Assembly: GCF_039543185.1 (NCBI RefSeq)
Contig: NZ_BAABJG010000012.1
Location: 1 to 64,000 of the forward strand
Source: Paenibacillus_S vulneris
GTDB taxonomy: Bacteria > Bacillota > Bacilli > Paenibacillales > NBRC-103111
Direction: 5' to 3'
DNA: 64,000 nucleotides
Of the stretch, positions 52,982 to 61,937 are shown piece after piece. Numbering within the stretch: position 1 is the first letter of the stretch; every line of letters begins with the position of its first letter. Made by a program: the position numbers and the translations under genes. Below the pieces are notes generated by a model. That model searched no databases and was not told the origin of the DNA. It was given only the letters and a program-made list of their open reading frames with translations.

Positions 52982-54247
52982 ATGCTAGAAAACTTAAAAA
53001 ATTGGTTTGGCAAAAAGGCGCCTGTCAAAGAAAAGCCGCCCTATTACAGTATCGTATGTCCTTACTGCTTCAGCAAATTCGACCCGGAGGAAGTCGTGTT
53101 CCGGGCTACTCATATAAAAGATCACGATGACGATTTTATGCTCCAGGAGGACCGCAGGCTGAACGATTGGCGGCGCAAATTCCATCTGTCCGAAGTCGAC
53201 ATGGAGGCGGTGATCGAGCCGCACACCATTCCCGAAGAGAACAAAACCTACTCGCAGAACGTGCTCATAGCTGTTACGGACCGCTACGGGGAGACGACCA
53301 AGCGCCGGCTTTGTCCGAGCTGCCATAACGAGCTGCCGATTTCAGCGGGGAAAGTGCCGAGCAACATTATCTCCATTGTCGGTGCTTCCCAGGTGGGCAA
53401 ATCCGTCTACATGACGTCGCTGATCCACACCCTGCAGAACACGACCGCATCCAATTTTAACGCGGCCTGCATGCCGCTTAGTGCGGAAATCAGCCGCAAG
53501 TTTCGGCAAAATTACCATGAGCCGATTTTTGAACGCGGAAGCATGCTGCAGTCGACAAACCCGAACGAGCAGCAGGAGCCGTTTATCTTTCAATTCGTCT
53601 TCAAGGACCCTGAACAGGCGCCGTTGACACTCGTCTTTTTCGATGTGGCGGGTGAGGGCATGGTTGAGCGTGAGTACCTGGACATTTACGCGTCCCATAT
53701 CAAAAATTCCTCCGGCATTCTATTCCTCGTCGACCCGCTGCAAATTCGCAGCATCCGCGACCGGATTCACATTAACCTGGGCACGGAGGAGGGCGAGTTT
53801 GCCAACCGTTACGATGAGCCGCGGGAAGTGGTTATCAGCCTGTTTGAAAATTTCATCGCACATCAGCAGAACAGCAAGACGGACATCCCGACGGCGATCG
53901 TCCTGACCAAAAGCGATATGCTGCAGTACTTGAAGGAGGAAGACAGCGAATACATCCAGCCTAACAGTAACGTGTTCCGCAATGTGGTTCATAAAGGCTT
54001 CTTGAACCAGACCGAATTCGAGAACATCAACGGTGAAATCAGCCGTTTTATTGAGAAGGTAGACAGGCCCTTTAAAGATGCCATAGATGTGTATTTCACG
54101 AACACCGCTTACTTTGCGGTCTCGGCCCTTGGCGCCAACCCGGTCAACAAGCAGATTACGGGCGTCATTAACCCCACACGAGTCGACGAGCCGTTTATTT
54201 GGCTGCTCCACAAGCTGGACTATGTAGCTAGAAAAGAGGCGCAGTAA
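52982..54247 (+). CDS. GTPase with split zinc ribbon (TRAFAC-type, operon partner)
   Basis: 421 residues. An N-terminal zinc ribbon is split as CPYC (26-29) and CPSC (111-114). The P-loop is GASQVGKS (134-141), the Walker B/G3 segment LVFFDVAGEG (D221, G224) and the base-specificity motif LTKSD (308-312), all marks of a Ras-like TRAFAC GTPase. It resembles the GTPases found with GAP1-type proteins and with tubulin-like families in comparative surveys. ATG 52982 follows AAGGAGGGATAAC; the longer frame upstream is hairpin-repeat sequence. Stop and next start overlap (TAATG). Confidence 0.83.
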   Translation: MLENLKNWFGKKAPVKEKPPYYSIVCPYCFSKFDPEEVVFRATHIKDHDDDFMLQEDRRLNDWRRKFHLSEVDMEAVIEPHTIPEENKTYSQNVLIAVTDRYGETTKRRLCPSCHNELPISAGKVPSNIISIVGASQVGKSVYMTSLIHTLQNTTASNFNAACMPLSAEISRKFRQNYHEPIFERGSMLQSTNPNEQQEPFIFQFVFKDPEQAPLTLVFFDVAGEGMVEREYLDIYASHIKNSSGILFLVDPLQIRSIRDRIHINLGTEEGEFANRYDEPREVVISLFENFIAHQQNSKTDIPTAIVLTKSDMLQYLKEEDSEYIQPNSNVFRNVVHKGFLNQTEFENINGEISRFIEKVDRPFKDAIDVYFTNTAYFAVSALGANPVNKQITGVINPTRVDEPFIWLLHKLDYVARKEAQ

Positions 54248-57171
54248 TGGCTCAGAGAAAAATACAGCAGCAGTATTTTACCCGAGACCGGGAGGGGATC
54301 TTTCGCACCAGCGAAGGGTTTGATACCGTTGCGAAGTCACCGTCGCTCGACAACACTTTTATTAAGGCCATTTTACATCCTTATTGCGTTTACAAGGCAC
54401 CGCAAGAGCTGCTGGCGCGGAATGAAGCGGACAGCAGTGCTTATCCGGAATCGCTGCTTGTTTTTCAAACCGATAACGGCGATATGGTCATCGGCCGCAG
54501 CGTGTACGTAGGGACGGATTTCACAGGCCAGCGAAGTGCGTCGTTTACGCATCAGTATGTGGTGCCGAAGGAGCTGAAGGAGCCTTTCTTAAGGGACCCC
54601 AACCGGCTGTTTCGTATCAGCAGCTTCCAGAGCAGCTACGATATCCGCAACGGGAAGTCGATTCCCGAGGTGGATGAAATCGAGTACGACCGGCATTATG
54701 ACGAAGCGGCGCAGGAGCGGCTGCTAACCGAGCTGGGTGTAGACTCCAAGCGGTTCCAGCAGCTGGTGCATGCGGTCATTTCATCCGTCACGAACAAAAG
54801 GAAGGTATATGTCGCGCTGGATACGGAAGTATCACAGAGTGCGGATAAGGCCAGACGGCTGCTGGAAATCATCTATCGCTGCATCCCGTATGCCTTTCGC
54901 CGTCAGCTGGGCTTCATGACCTTTAACAGCGAGCCGGAAAGCAAACAGAACCTTCATGTCATTTTTGTTGAAAAAGGCAGTCTGCGGCTCCCGGACCGGC
55001 GGATCGAAAAGGATTATGTGTTCGATTTTCCTAACCAGAAATTCATCAATACGGACATCCCCGACAGCGAGCAGCCCTTGCTGGAATTTGTATGGCATTT
55101 CCGTCATGAAACGGAGCCGCTTCAAGGCCTGTTTGATTTTTGCGAGGAAGCGCTGCAGGACATGGGGCTGAATATCCCCCTGGCTGTGTCGACCTATTCG
55201 CAGCTGTTGACGCTGTATGAGATCGAGCAGGGCGACGAGACGCTGTATGAGCGCAACCGGTCAGGGACGATGAGCTCCATTCTGGGCTTTTTGCGCAAGG
55301 AGAGCGGAGACGGCAAGCCGCGGTTAAGGGAGCTGTTCATTGGTTTGCTTCGCAAGGACGCTTCCAACAGTGAAATATTGCCGGATGCGGCTTATATTCA
55401 GAGTCTGCTGGACTATTACATGCTGGCGTCGGAAGGGGAACAGGCGCTGCTTGTCCAATGCTTTATCATTTTCTTGAATCGTTCGACCTCACGCTCCGAA
55501 GAGGGAACGACTGGTGCCGCACGGCTGTTTGAGCCGATGCTGTCTCATCCCTCGAACGTGTTTGGAATTCTGATGAAGGAGCTGCAGAAGCAGTCCTCCG
55601 CCGCGGCGGAGCAATATGTGACCTACCGGATGGAGCAAGTTGGAACGGCAGATAGTCTGAAGGCCGAGATCGATTTTTGGCTGGAGCGGGCGGGGGGACT
55701 CGTCCAGGCGCGCTTCTTTGTCCAGGGGGCGAAGAAAAAAGCCAAGCAGCTGCTGCAAAAGGCCGGAGCCAAACGGATTGAAATCACCGCGGGGCTGTAT
55801 GGTTATTTTCAGCAATTGCCTAAGAAAAGCAAGGATAAGCAGGTGGAGTCTTTCGGCGATTCTATGCTGCTGGACTTACAGTTGGAGCTGCTTGAGACGA
55901 TTCAATTCGACAGCTTGACGTATGATGATGTAACCCGCCTCGACTTCATGGTGGACCCTATCGATGCTGAAGTGTTTCAGCAGATGGAAAAAAGCAAGAG
56001 GCAGACCGTTATCGTCCTAGCCCTCCTATATCGGATGCTGATGCTGAAGCCGGAGGAGGAAGCCGAAGCGCTTGAGGCGCTGCAGGAGCTGGGATCTTCC
56101 GATCTGGAGCGGGTACAGGGTTCGTTACAACGGTTATTGGCCAATCGGATCGATTCCAGCCGCTTCAGCGCGATAACGTTCGCATTTTATGTTCCCGAAG
56201 CGGAACGAAGCTTCCAATTCTCAGCCGGGTACGATTATGACGGGATGCTCGAATATATCGCGACTCATATGAGTGACCCGGAAACGATGTACGACTTTTT
56301 GCTCCGTTCGGCGAAGGACCGTAAGTTTCTGGATGAGAAGGATATGATTCAGCCAACCTACAAAGCGGCGGTCATCCGTTATTTTGACGTTCATGACGCC
56401 CGCGCCTTCAGGGACAAAGCGGTTCGGGAAAAGCTGCTAGCGGTTTCCAATGCGTCCTACCTCGAAGTATTTCAAGCCATCAAACTGAAGCAAGCGGGGA
56501 AATGGACTCGTTTTTTCGTTCGAAATAAGCGGAAGCTGATTCGGTCCAGTTTTATTGCAGTTCCTGTTATAGCTATTCTTCTCTATGTATTATGGACTCC
56601 GATGCTGAACTGGATAGCCAGCTTCGGGCCGCCTCCGGAGGTTGTGGTTGAGGCGCTGCCGGAAACGTCCACGACCATGAATTTGCCGATCAAGGCTAGT
56701 GTGGCGGGAGATCAATCAAAAGCAGCTACAGTTAAAATGTATTTGAACGGTCAATACGTGTCTAACGGTACCCTCGATACGACGATAACCCTTCATGACG
56801 GCGAGAATAGTATTGAACTGAAAGCTGTCAATCGCGGGGGGACAGAGTCGGAGGTCATTCGGAAAAAGGTGATGTACGCCATGCCTTCTCCGACGCTAAC
56901 GTACAATCCGATTCCCGAGACCTCCAAGACGGCTTCCGTCATGATCTCGGCTACGGCCAAAGATACGAATGATGCGAGTCCGACCATTTATATTAACGGG
57001 CAGGCCGTGGGCCAAGGCTCCGTATCCTGGTCGATGAATTTGACGCCTGGAGAAAATATCGTAGAGCTTAAGGCGGGCAATAAATTCGGTAAAATGAGCG
57101 ATACCATCAAAAAGACGATCAAATATACGCCATCCGCTTCAGCTACCGCAGCGGGCACGGGGAAGAAATAG
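54247..57171 (+). CDS. GAP1-like protein with membrane helix and two external Ig-like repeats
   Basis: 974 residues. The N-terminus (QQQYFTRDREGIFRTSEGFD, then FDTVAKSPSLD and RSASFTHQYVVP) fits GTPase-associated protein 1 (GAP1-N) as I remember that family. The middle to about 760 is helical. One membrane helix lies at about 766-788, followed by two tandem beta repeats: PPPEVVVEALPETST...YLNGQYVSNG...LHDGENSIELKAVN and PSPTLTYNPIPETSK...YINGQAVGQG...LTPGENIVELKAGN. Topology: large part inside, Ig repeats outside. It overlaps the GTPase gene by one base, so it is the obvious GTPase partner. Confidence 0.75.
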   Translation: MAQRKIQQQYFTRDREGIFRTSEGFDTVAKSPSLDNTFIKAILHPYCVYKAPQELLARNEADSSAYPESLLVFQTDNGDMVIGRSVYVGTDFTGQRSASFTHQYVVPKELKEPFLRDPNRLFRISSFQSSYDIRNGKSIPEVDEIEYDRHYDEAAQERLLTELGVDSKRFQQLVHAVISSVTNKRKVYVALDTEVSQSADKARRLLEIIYRCIPYAFRRQLGFMTFNSEPESKQNLHVIFVEKGSLRLPDRRIEKDYVFDFPNQKFINTDIPDSEQPLLEFVWHFRHETEPLQGLFDFCEEALQDMGLNIPLAVSTYSQLLTLYEIEQGDETLYERNRSGTMSSILGFLRKESGDGKPRLRELFIGLLRKDASNSEILPDAAYIQSLLDYYMLASEGEQALLVQCFIIFLNRSTSRSEEGTTGAARLFEPMLSHPSNVFGILMKELQKQSSAAAEQYVTYRMEQVGTADSLKAEIDFWLERAGGLVQARFFVQGAKKKAKQLLQKAGAKRIEITAGLYGYFQQLPKKSKDKQVESFGDSMLLDLQLELLETIQFDSLTYDDVTRLDFMVDPIDAEVFQQMEKSKRQTVIVLALLYRMLMLKPEEEAEALEALQELGSSDLERVQGSLQRLLANRIDSSRFSAITFAFYVPEAERSFQFSAGYDYDGMLEYIATHMSDPETMYDFLLRSAKDRKFLDEKDMIQPTYKAAVIRYFDVHDARAFRDKAVREKLLAVSNASYLEVFQAIKLKQAGKWTRFFVRNKRKLIRSSFIAVPVIAILLYVLWTPMLNWIASFGPPPEVVVEALPETSTTMNLPIKASVAGDQSKAATVKMYLNGQYVSNGTLDTTITLHDGENSIELKAVNRGGTESEVIRKKVMYAMPSPTLTYNPIPETSKTASVMISATAKDTNDASPTIYINGQAVGQGSVSWSMNLTPGENIVELKAGNKFGKMSDTIKKTIKYTPSASATAAGTGKK

Positions 57172-57178
57172 TTTCGTG

Positions 57179-57218
57179 AAAGCCGTTCTTTTGGGATACT
57201 CCCAAGGGACGGCTTTTA
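57179..57218 (+). terminator. Terminator of the tubulin-like operon
   Basis: Outer stem AAAGCCGT / ACGGCTTT with an inner TTGGGA / TCCCAA pair and a short T-run. It marks the end of a 14.6-kb operon. Confidence 0.75.
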
Positions 57219-57342
57219 CTCTTTGCCGGCTGCTGTTCCCTCCTCAAACGTCATGGACGGACAAAGGTACAGGAGTTGTCTGGCTTGGATGCATATGGTA
57301 CTGGTAGAGGGATAATTGCCAGTAATAAGGGGGGATTCGGCC

Positions 57343-57999
57343 GTGTCCAGATTGGTTCCGAACAAATGGCTGAAGACGAATGTACTGCTTAGACATCGCG
57401 AGATTGTGAAGCACATTCCGGAAACGAGGGTGTATTCCAGGGCGGTGCTGGTACGTATGCTGAACCAGTACGGACGGGTGGTTATGAAGCCTTGCATTGG
57501 CTTCGGTGGACATGGACTCATTCTCATATCCAAGCTGAGGTCGGGCTATACGGTTCATCACCATGAAAAAATCTTGAGCAGGATGAGCTTCGGGACGATG
57601 CTGGCCCTTGTTGAACGCCTGCGCCGAAAAAGAGCCTACTTGGTGCAGCGCGGCCTAGTATTAGCGAGTATTTCCGGCCGCCCCGTAGATTACCGGGTGA
57701 AGCTGCTTCGGCGGCACGGAAAATGGTTTACTAAAGCGATTGTCGGCCGATTGGCTAAGCCTGGATTGTTCGTGACAAACATTCACAGCGGCGGAACGGT
57801 GTTAAGGGCAAATGACGCTCTTCGCCGCTCGCTATCCATTTCTCCCCATGCCAAAAAGCAGGAGATGAACAGGCTCTCCTACCTGGGGATGGAGGCGCTG
57901 ACTAGAGCGTTTCCGGGGATTGATAAGCTCGGGTTCGATTATGGGCTCGATAGACAGGGGAATATTTGGATGCTCGAGGTCAATACTCAGCCGCGTTAA
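57343..57999 (+). CDS. YheC/YheD-like ATP-grasp protein (spore-coat associated)
   Basis: 218 residues. ATP-grasp layout: VMKPCIGFGGHGLILI, DYRVKLLRRHGKW, VTNIHSGGTVL and the C-terminal LGFDYGLDRQGNIWMLEVNTQP with metal-binding E and N. Members of this family occur only in spore formers and include coat-associated proteins; the reaction is unknown. At about half the length of full YheC/D it has just the ATP-grasp core. GTG 57343 lies seven bases after GGGGGG; a longer frame from 57316 has no such site. Confidence 0.82.
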   Translation: MSRLVPNKWLKTNVLLRHREIVKHIPETRVYSRAVLVRMLNQYGRVVMKPCIGFGGHGLILISKLRSGYTVHHHEKILSRMSFGTMLALVERLRRKRAYLVQRGLVLASISGRPVDYRVKLLRRHGKWFTKAIVGRLAKPGLFVTNIHSGGTVLRANDALRRSLSISPHAKKQEMNRLSYLGMEALTRAFPGIDKLGFDYGLDRQGNIWMLEVNTQPR

Positions 58000-58001
58000 T
58001 T

Positions 58002-58033
58002 AAAGGGGGTGCTCAATCGTGAGCACCCCCTTT
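58002..58033. terminator. Bidirectional terminator
   Basis: Perfect 14-bp stem AAAGGGGGTGCTCA / TGAGCACCCCCTTT with loop ATCG between convergent genes. Confidence 0.85.
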
Positions 58034-58072
58034 AGTCTTCCCTATGAAGCCCGGCCGCTGCCGGGAATAGTT

Positions 58073-59296
58073 TTACTTCACCATGCTGGACTGCGGAGAA
58101 AAATGGGCAAACGACATATGCCGGTCCAGCGCCATATTGGCAGCTCCCAGCGCGCCGCCGATTTCCTTGAACTCACCGATATGGACGACAGTAGAGGCGG
58201 ATAGCTGCCCCATGGCGCGCTGTCTCATCACTTTCACGGCCGTCTGTACATAGGACGGGCAATCTTTCGGAATGGAGCCGCCTAGAATAATGGCTTCGGG
58301 ATTGAGCAGATTGACCAGATTGGCCATCGTTATGCCCAGATAGGTAGCGGCATTATGGACGACTTGAGAAGCCAGCTCGTCTCCTTGCTCGGCGGCTTGG
58401 CAAATGTCTTCGGCTTTGAGCATTTGCAGATCAAAGCCCGGCTGCATATGTAGCGCGGAAGGAGTACCCATCCGCAGCAGCTTGCGCGCTTCCAGCTCCA
58501 TGGCTGGAGCGGCCGACATCATTTGCAGGCAGCCGTTGTTGCCGCATGGACAGAGCGGACCGTCGACATCGACCGTCGTATGGCCGATTTCACCGGCGCC
58601 ACCCAGGGCACCGTGAATGAGTTCACGATGTACATAAATGCCGGCCCCGATGCCGGAATCGATTCCGATGTAAATCATGTGCTGGTAGTCTTTCCCCGCA
58701 CCGTAGCGGCATTCGGACAAGCCGCGGGCCCGGCTGCGGTTCAGCACAACCGTCGGCCAGCCCAGCGCTTTTTCCAGCATCGAACCGAGCTCCACCTGCT
58801 GCCATCCCATGACGGCCGAGCTGTGCAGCAGACCGTTATGCGTATCGACAAGGCCAGGGACGCCGACGCCCAGCAAAGGGATTGGACTTTTGTCTATTTG
58901 CTTAATAAAGTCAGGGATTTCACAGACCAAGGCCTGCACGGCAGCCTCCGGAGTCAGTGGGCTGAACGAGATCTGCTTCTTCTCGATGGTGTTGCCCAGC
59001 AGGTCGAAGGCGCCCAGCGTCCATGTCTGATGGTTCAGGTCGGCACCTAGTATCATATGGGAATAGGGGACGAGCTCCAGATTCGTGGCCGGTCTTCCCC
59101 CGGTAGATTGGCGCAGCACGGTTTCATGCACGAGTCCCAGCTCAATCAGCTCGTTGATGGTGACGGAGATCGTCGCACGGCTTAGATCCGTCAATTGAGT
59201 CAGCTCGATTCGGGACATCGGGCCGTGCACTCTCAGCATCTGAAGGATCGCGGTTTTGCTTCCTTTTTGATCCCAAATTTTGCGAATGTTATCCAT
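58073..59296 (-). CDS. ROK-family transcriptional repressor (NagC/XylR type)
   Basis: 407 residues. Winged helix at about 12-70 (ILQMLRVHGPMSRIELTQLT, LSRATISVTINELIELGLV), then the ROK kinase-like fold with ILGADLNHQTWTLGAFDL, GVGVPGLVDTHNGLL and GEIGHTTVDVDGPLCPCGNNGCLQ, the zinc-binding CPCGNNGC signature. A full ATP-binding DxGxT is not obvious (GADLNHQ), so it is a regulator, not a kinase. ATG 59296 has GAGGG six bases upstream. Divergent from the polysaccharide-degradation genes, it should control them in response to a sugar product. Confidence 0.87.
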   Translation of the reverse strand: MDNIRKIWDQKGSKTAILQMLRVHGPMSRIELTQLTDLSRATISVTINELIELGLVHETVLRQSTGGRPATNLELVPYSHMILGADLNHQTWTLGAFDLLGNTIEKKQISFSPLTPEAAVQALVCEIPDFIKQIDKSPIPLLGVGVPGLVDTHNGLLHSSAVMGWQQVELGSMLEKALGWPTVVLNRSRARGLSECRYGAGKDYQHMIYIGIDSGIGAGIYVHRELIHGALGGAGEIGHTTVDVDGPLCPCGNNGCLQMMSAAPAMELEARKLLRMGTPSALHMQPGFDLQMLKAEDICQAAEQGDELASQVVHNAATYLGITMANLVNLLNPEAIILGGSIPKDCPSYVQTAVKVMRQRAMGQLSASTVVHIGEFKEIGGALGAANMALDRHMSFAHFSPQSSMVK

Positions 59297-59550
59297 AGCT
59301 TTCCCTCGCCATTCATTTTCGGTCTCCAATATTGATAATGTAACCATATCAAAATTATCGCGAGTTAGCAATGGAGCTTGAGGGGATAAAATTTAATTTT
59401 TTACATAAATATTGAAAACCCCGCTCTAAAAGCAGAGGTTTTTATATTATTTTATCTAATCTAAGTTTAGTTATTGACATAAGTTTGGCGCGGACGTATG
59501 ATCAGGAGGAGAAGTAAAGCAGCCGTCGGGATATCTACATAGTTTATTAT

Positions 59551-59564
59551 TGATAACGTTTACA
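59551..59564 (+). promoter_or_regulatory. cre site (CcpA) before the polysaccharide-lyase operon
   Basis: TGATAACGTTTACA fits the consensus TGWNANCGNTNWCA at every fixed position. It is 85 bp before the start of the heparinase-like gene, predicting carbon-catabolite control. Confidence 0.7.
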
Positions 59565-59648
59565 ATTAGCGGCGCAAAGCGGCTATAGTGTTGCCAGGAA
59601 TTGAAACGATTAAACCCTAAGCAGAATAGCGATAGGAGGTCAGCTGCC

Positions 59649-61937
59649 ATGTTTGCCAAACCTGAATTAACACCGCCGCCGGAGCATCCGCGGTTATTTT
59701 TGCGCAAGGAGCATCTGCCGGAGCTGAGGGAGAAGATGACGAGGCCGGAGCTGAAGCAGGAGTGGGAACGGCTCGTCCAGTACAGCAGGTACAGTATAGA
59801 GGAGGCGAACTCCGAGCATTGCCCCGGGGACGTGTACGTTATCGAAGCCAATGCGCTTCTGTATCTGCTGCAGGGTGATCGGGAAGCCGGTCTCAAAGCC
59901 AAGCAGTTAGCGCTCAGCAGCATTACGAAGAGCTTCAACCCCAACTTTCAGGACATTTCCAGAGAAATTGGGCGGCTTATGCTGGCCGGGGCGATCGTGT
60001 ACGATTGGTGCTACGATCTTGTGACGGATGAAGAAAGAACCTTTTTTATCGGGCATTTCAAACGGCTGGCAGGATTGCTGGAGTGCGGCTATCCGCCGGT
60101 TAAGGAGGGCGCGTTCGTAGGACACAGCTGCGAGTGGATGATTCAGCGCGATATGCTGGGTACGGGCATCGCCATTTATGACGAGGAGCCGGAAATGTAT
60201 GATTTAGCTGCAGGCAGGGTTCTTCATCAGATGGTTCCGGCTCGCAATTTCTTTTATCCTTCGGGCTGGCATCATCAGGGGGACGGCTACGGCGGTGTCC
60301 GGTTCCAAGGGGAGCTGTTCCCTACCTGGATGTTCGATCGAATGGGCTTTGGTAATGTATACGACGCCTCGCAGCGAGAGGTCGGCTATCAGTGGATTTA
60401 TACGCGCCGTCCTGACGGCAAGCTGCTTCGTGACGGGGATACGACTCCGGTAATGCTGAAGCAGACGAAGTATACGAGGCTCCATTTCATTTATTGGATT
60501 TTGGGCGGTTACTACAAGGACCCTTACTTCATAGCTCAGAAGCAGATGGACGAGGGAAGGCTGCAGGATAAGGATGTTTTATTCGCTTTCCTGTTCGCCG
60601 ACCCGAATGTGGAAGCCAAGCCGCTCGACGAGCTGCCGCTCACCCGTTATTTCGGGGTGCCGACCGGTGTGATGGTAGCGCGTACAGGCTGGGAGACGGG
60701 AATGGATTCGAACGTCGTGGTTGCCGAGATGAAGGTGGGCATGTACCAATACAACAACCATCAGCATTTGGATGCGGGTGCGTTCCAAATTTACTACAAG
60801 GGCAATCTGGCTATTGACTCAGGCTCCTACAAGGGTTCGTCAGGGAAGTATCATTCCCCGCATAACAAGTACTACTTCAAAAGAACGATCGCACACAACA
60901 CGATGCTGGTTTACGATCCGGATGAGCTGAAGCAGTACCCGTACGTCAAGGATGGGGGTCTCGTATGGCCGAATGTGAACGACGGTGGGCAGCGCTGGCC
61001 TAATGAGGGGCGGCCGCCTCTCACGCTGGACGATCTGCTGAATAAGGATTTCAAACGCGCAGATGTCCTTGCTCATGCAATAGGTCCTGACCCGATGAAG
61101 CCGAGCTACTCCTATCTAAAAGGAGACATAACGGCAGCCTACTCGAGCAAAATGAAGCAGTTCCAGCGTTCCTTTCTGTTCCTGAATTTTCAGGATACGG
61201 AGCATCCGGCGGCATTGATCGTGTTTGACCGCGTCGTATCGGCGAATCCGGACTTTCCAAAATATTGGCTGCTGCACAGCATTGAGGAGCCGCAGACGGC
61301 GGGCAGCCGAACCGTTATTTCCCGCAGCGAGGATGGTTATAACGGTCAGCTGATCAACGATACGCTGCTTCCTGCAGCGGAAAACCAGACCATCGAAAAG
61401 GTCGGCGGTCCGGGCAAAGAGTATTGGGTGTTCGGCACCAACTACGTAAATGATTTTCCGGGTACGAAGGAGCAGGGCGAATGGCGAATCGAGGTTAGTC
61501 CGAAGGTGCCTGCGGAAGAGGACTTATTTTTAAATGTTATGCAGGTAAAGGATATAGATGGTCCTGAAGCGTTGCCGACACAGAGACTCGATGGAGAGGC
61601 TGTGGTCGGCGTCAAAATAAACGATTGGATCGCTCTTTTCTCCAGGAGCGGGCAGCGATTGCAGGAGGATATGATTCTTCCGGATATTGCTGAAGGAACG
61701 GTCGTTGGCGGAAGCCTCTATTATTTCGCAGCTGATCTCGCAGCAGGGCAATGGAGTGTGGAACAGGAATGTGCGGGAGCTCTAGGTGCGGAATGGAGAA
61801 CGCTGCTCACAGCGGAAGTAACAGAAGAGGCTGGTGTTTTGCACTGGCAGAGTGAGGGAGCGGCGGACAGACTTCGCCTGGTTTACTTAAATGGCTCGAA
61901 CCATGGATCAACAGGGAGGTGCAAGCATGAGCGATAA
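59649..61937 (+). CDS. Heparinase II/III-family polysaccharide lyase
   Basis: 762 residues. N-terminal helical toroid (about 1-350) with HPRLFLRKEHLPEL and WHHQGDGYGGVRFQGEL, then the beta-rich heparinase II/III domain with NNHQHLDAGAFQIYYKGNLA, DSGSYKGSSGKYH and KRTIAHNTMLVYDPDE, which carry the catalytic His/Tyr region. No signal peptide is visible, so it may act inside the cell on imported oligosaccharides. ATG 59649 is selected by AGGAGG nine bases upstream. It overlaps the sulfatase gene by 11 bp. Likely substrate: uronic-acid polysaccharide or oligosaccharide. Confidence 0.85.
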   Translation: MFAKPELTPPPEHPRLFLRKEHLPELREKMTRPELKQEWERLVQYSRYSIEEANSEHCPGDVYVIEANALLYLLQGDREAGLKAKQLALSSITKSFNPNFQDISREIGRLMLAGAIVYDWCYDLVTDEERTFFIGHFKRLAGLLECGYPPVKEGAFVGHSCEWMIQRDMLGTGIAIYDEEPEMYDLAAGRVLHQMVPARNFFYPSGWHHQGDGYGGVRFQGELFPTWMFDRMGFGNVYDASQREVGYQWIYTRRPDGKLLRDGDTTPVMLKQTKYTRLHFIYWILGGYYKDPYFIAQKQMDEGRLQDKDVLFAFLFADPNVEAKPLDELPLTRYFGVPTGVMVARTGWETGMDSNVVVAEMKVGMYQYNNHQHLDAGAFQIYYKGNLAIDSGSYKGSSGKYHSPHNKYYFKRTIAHNTMLVYDPDELKQYPYVKDGGLVWPNVNDGGQRWPNEGRPPLTLDDLLNKDFKRADVLAHAIGPDPMKPSYSYLKGDITAAYSSKMKQFQRSFLFLNFQDTEHPAALIVFDRVVSANPDFPKYWLLHSIEEPQTAGSRTVISRSEDGYNGQLINDTLLPAAENQTIEKVGGPGKEYWVFGTNYVNDFPGTKEQGEWRIEVSPKVPAEEDLFLNVMQVKDIDGPEALPTQRLDGEAVVGVKINDWIALFSRSGQRLQEDMILPDIAEGTVVGGSLYYFAADLAAGQWSVEQECAGALGAEWRTLLTAEVTEEAGVLHWQSEGAADRLRLVYLNGSNHGSTGRCKHER

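Noticed and set aside
52636..53028. Minus-strand ORF with a repeated LRVFEENWLRKHS pattern
   Set aside because: Same cause: the complement of the 39-bp hairpin array. No ribosome site and it overlaps a real gene.
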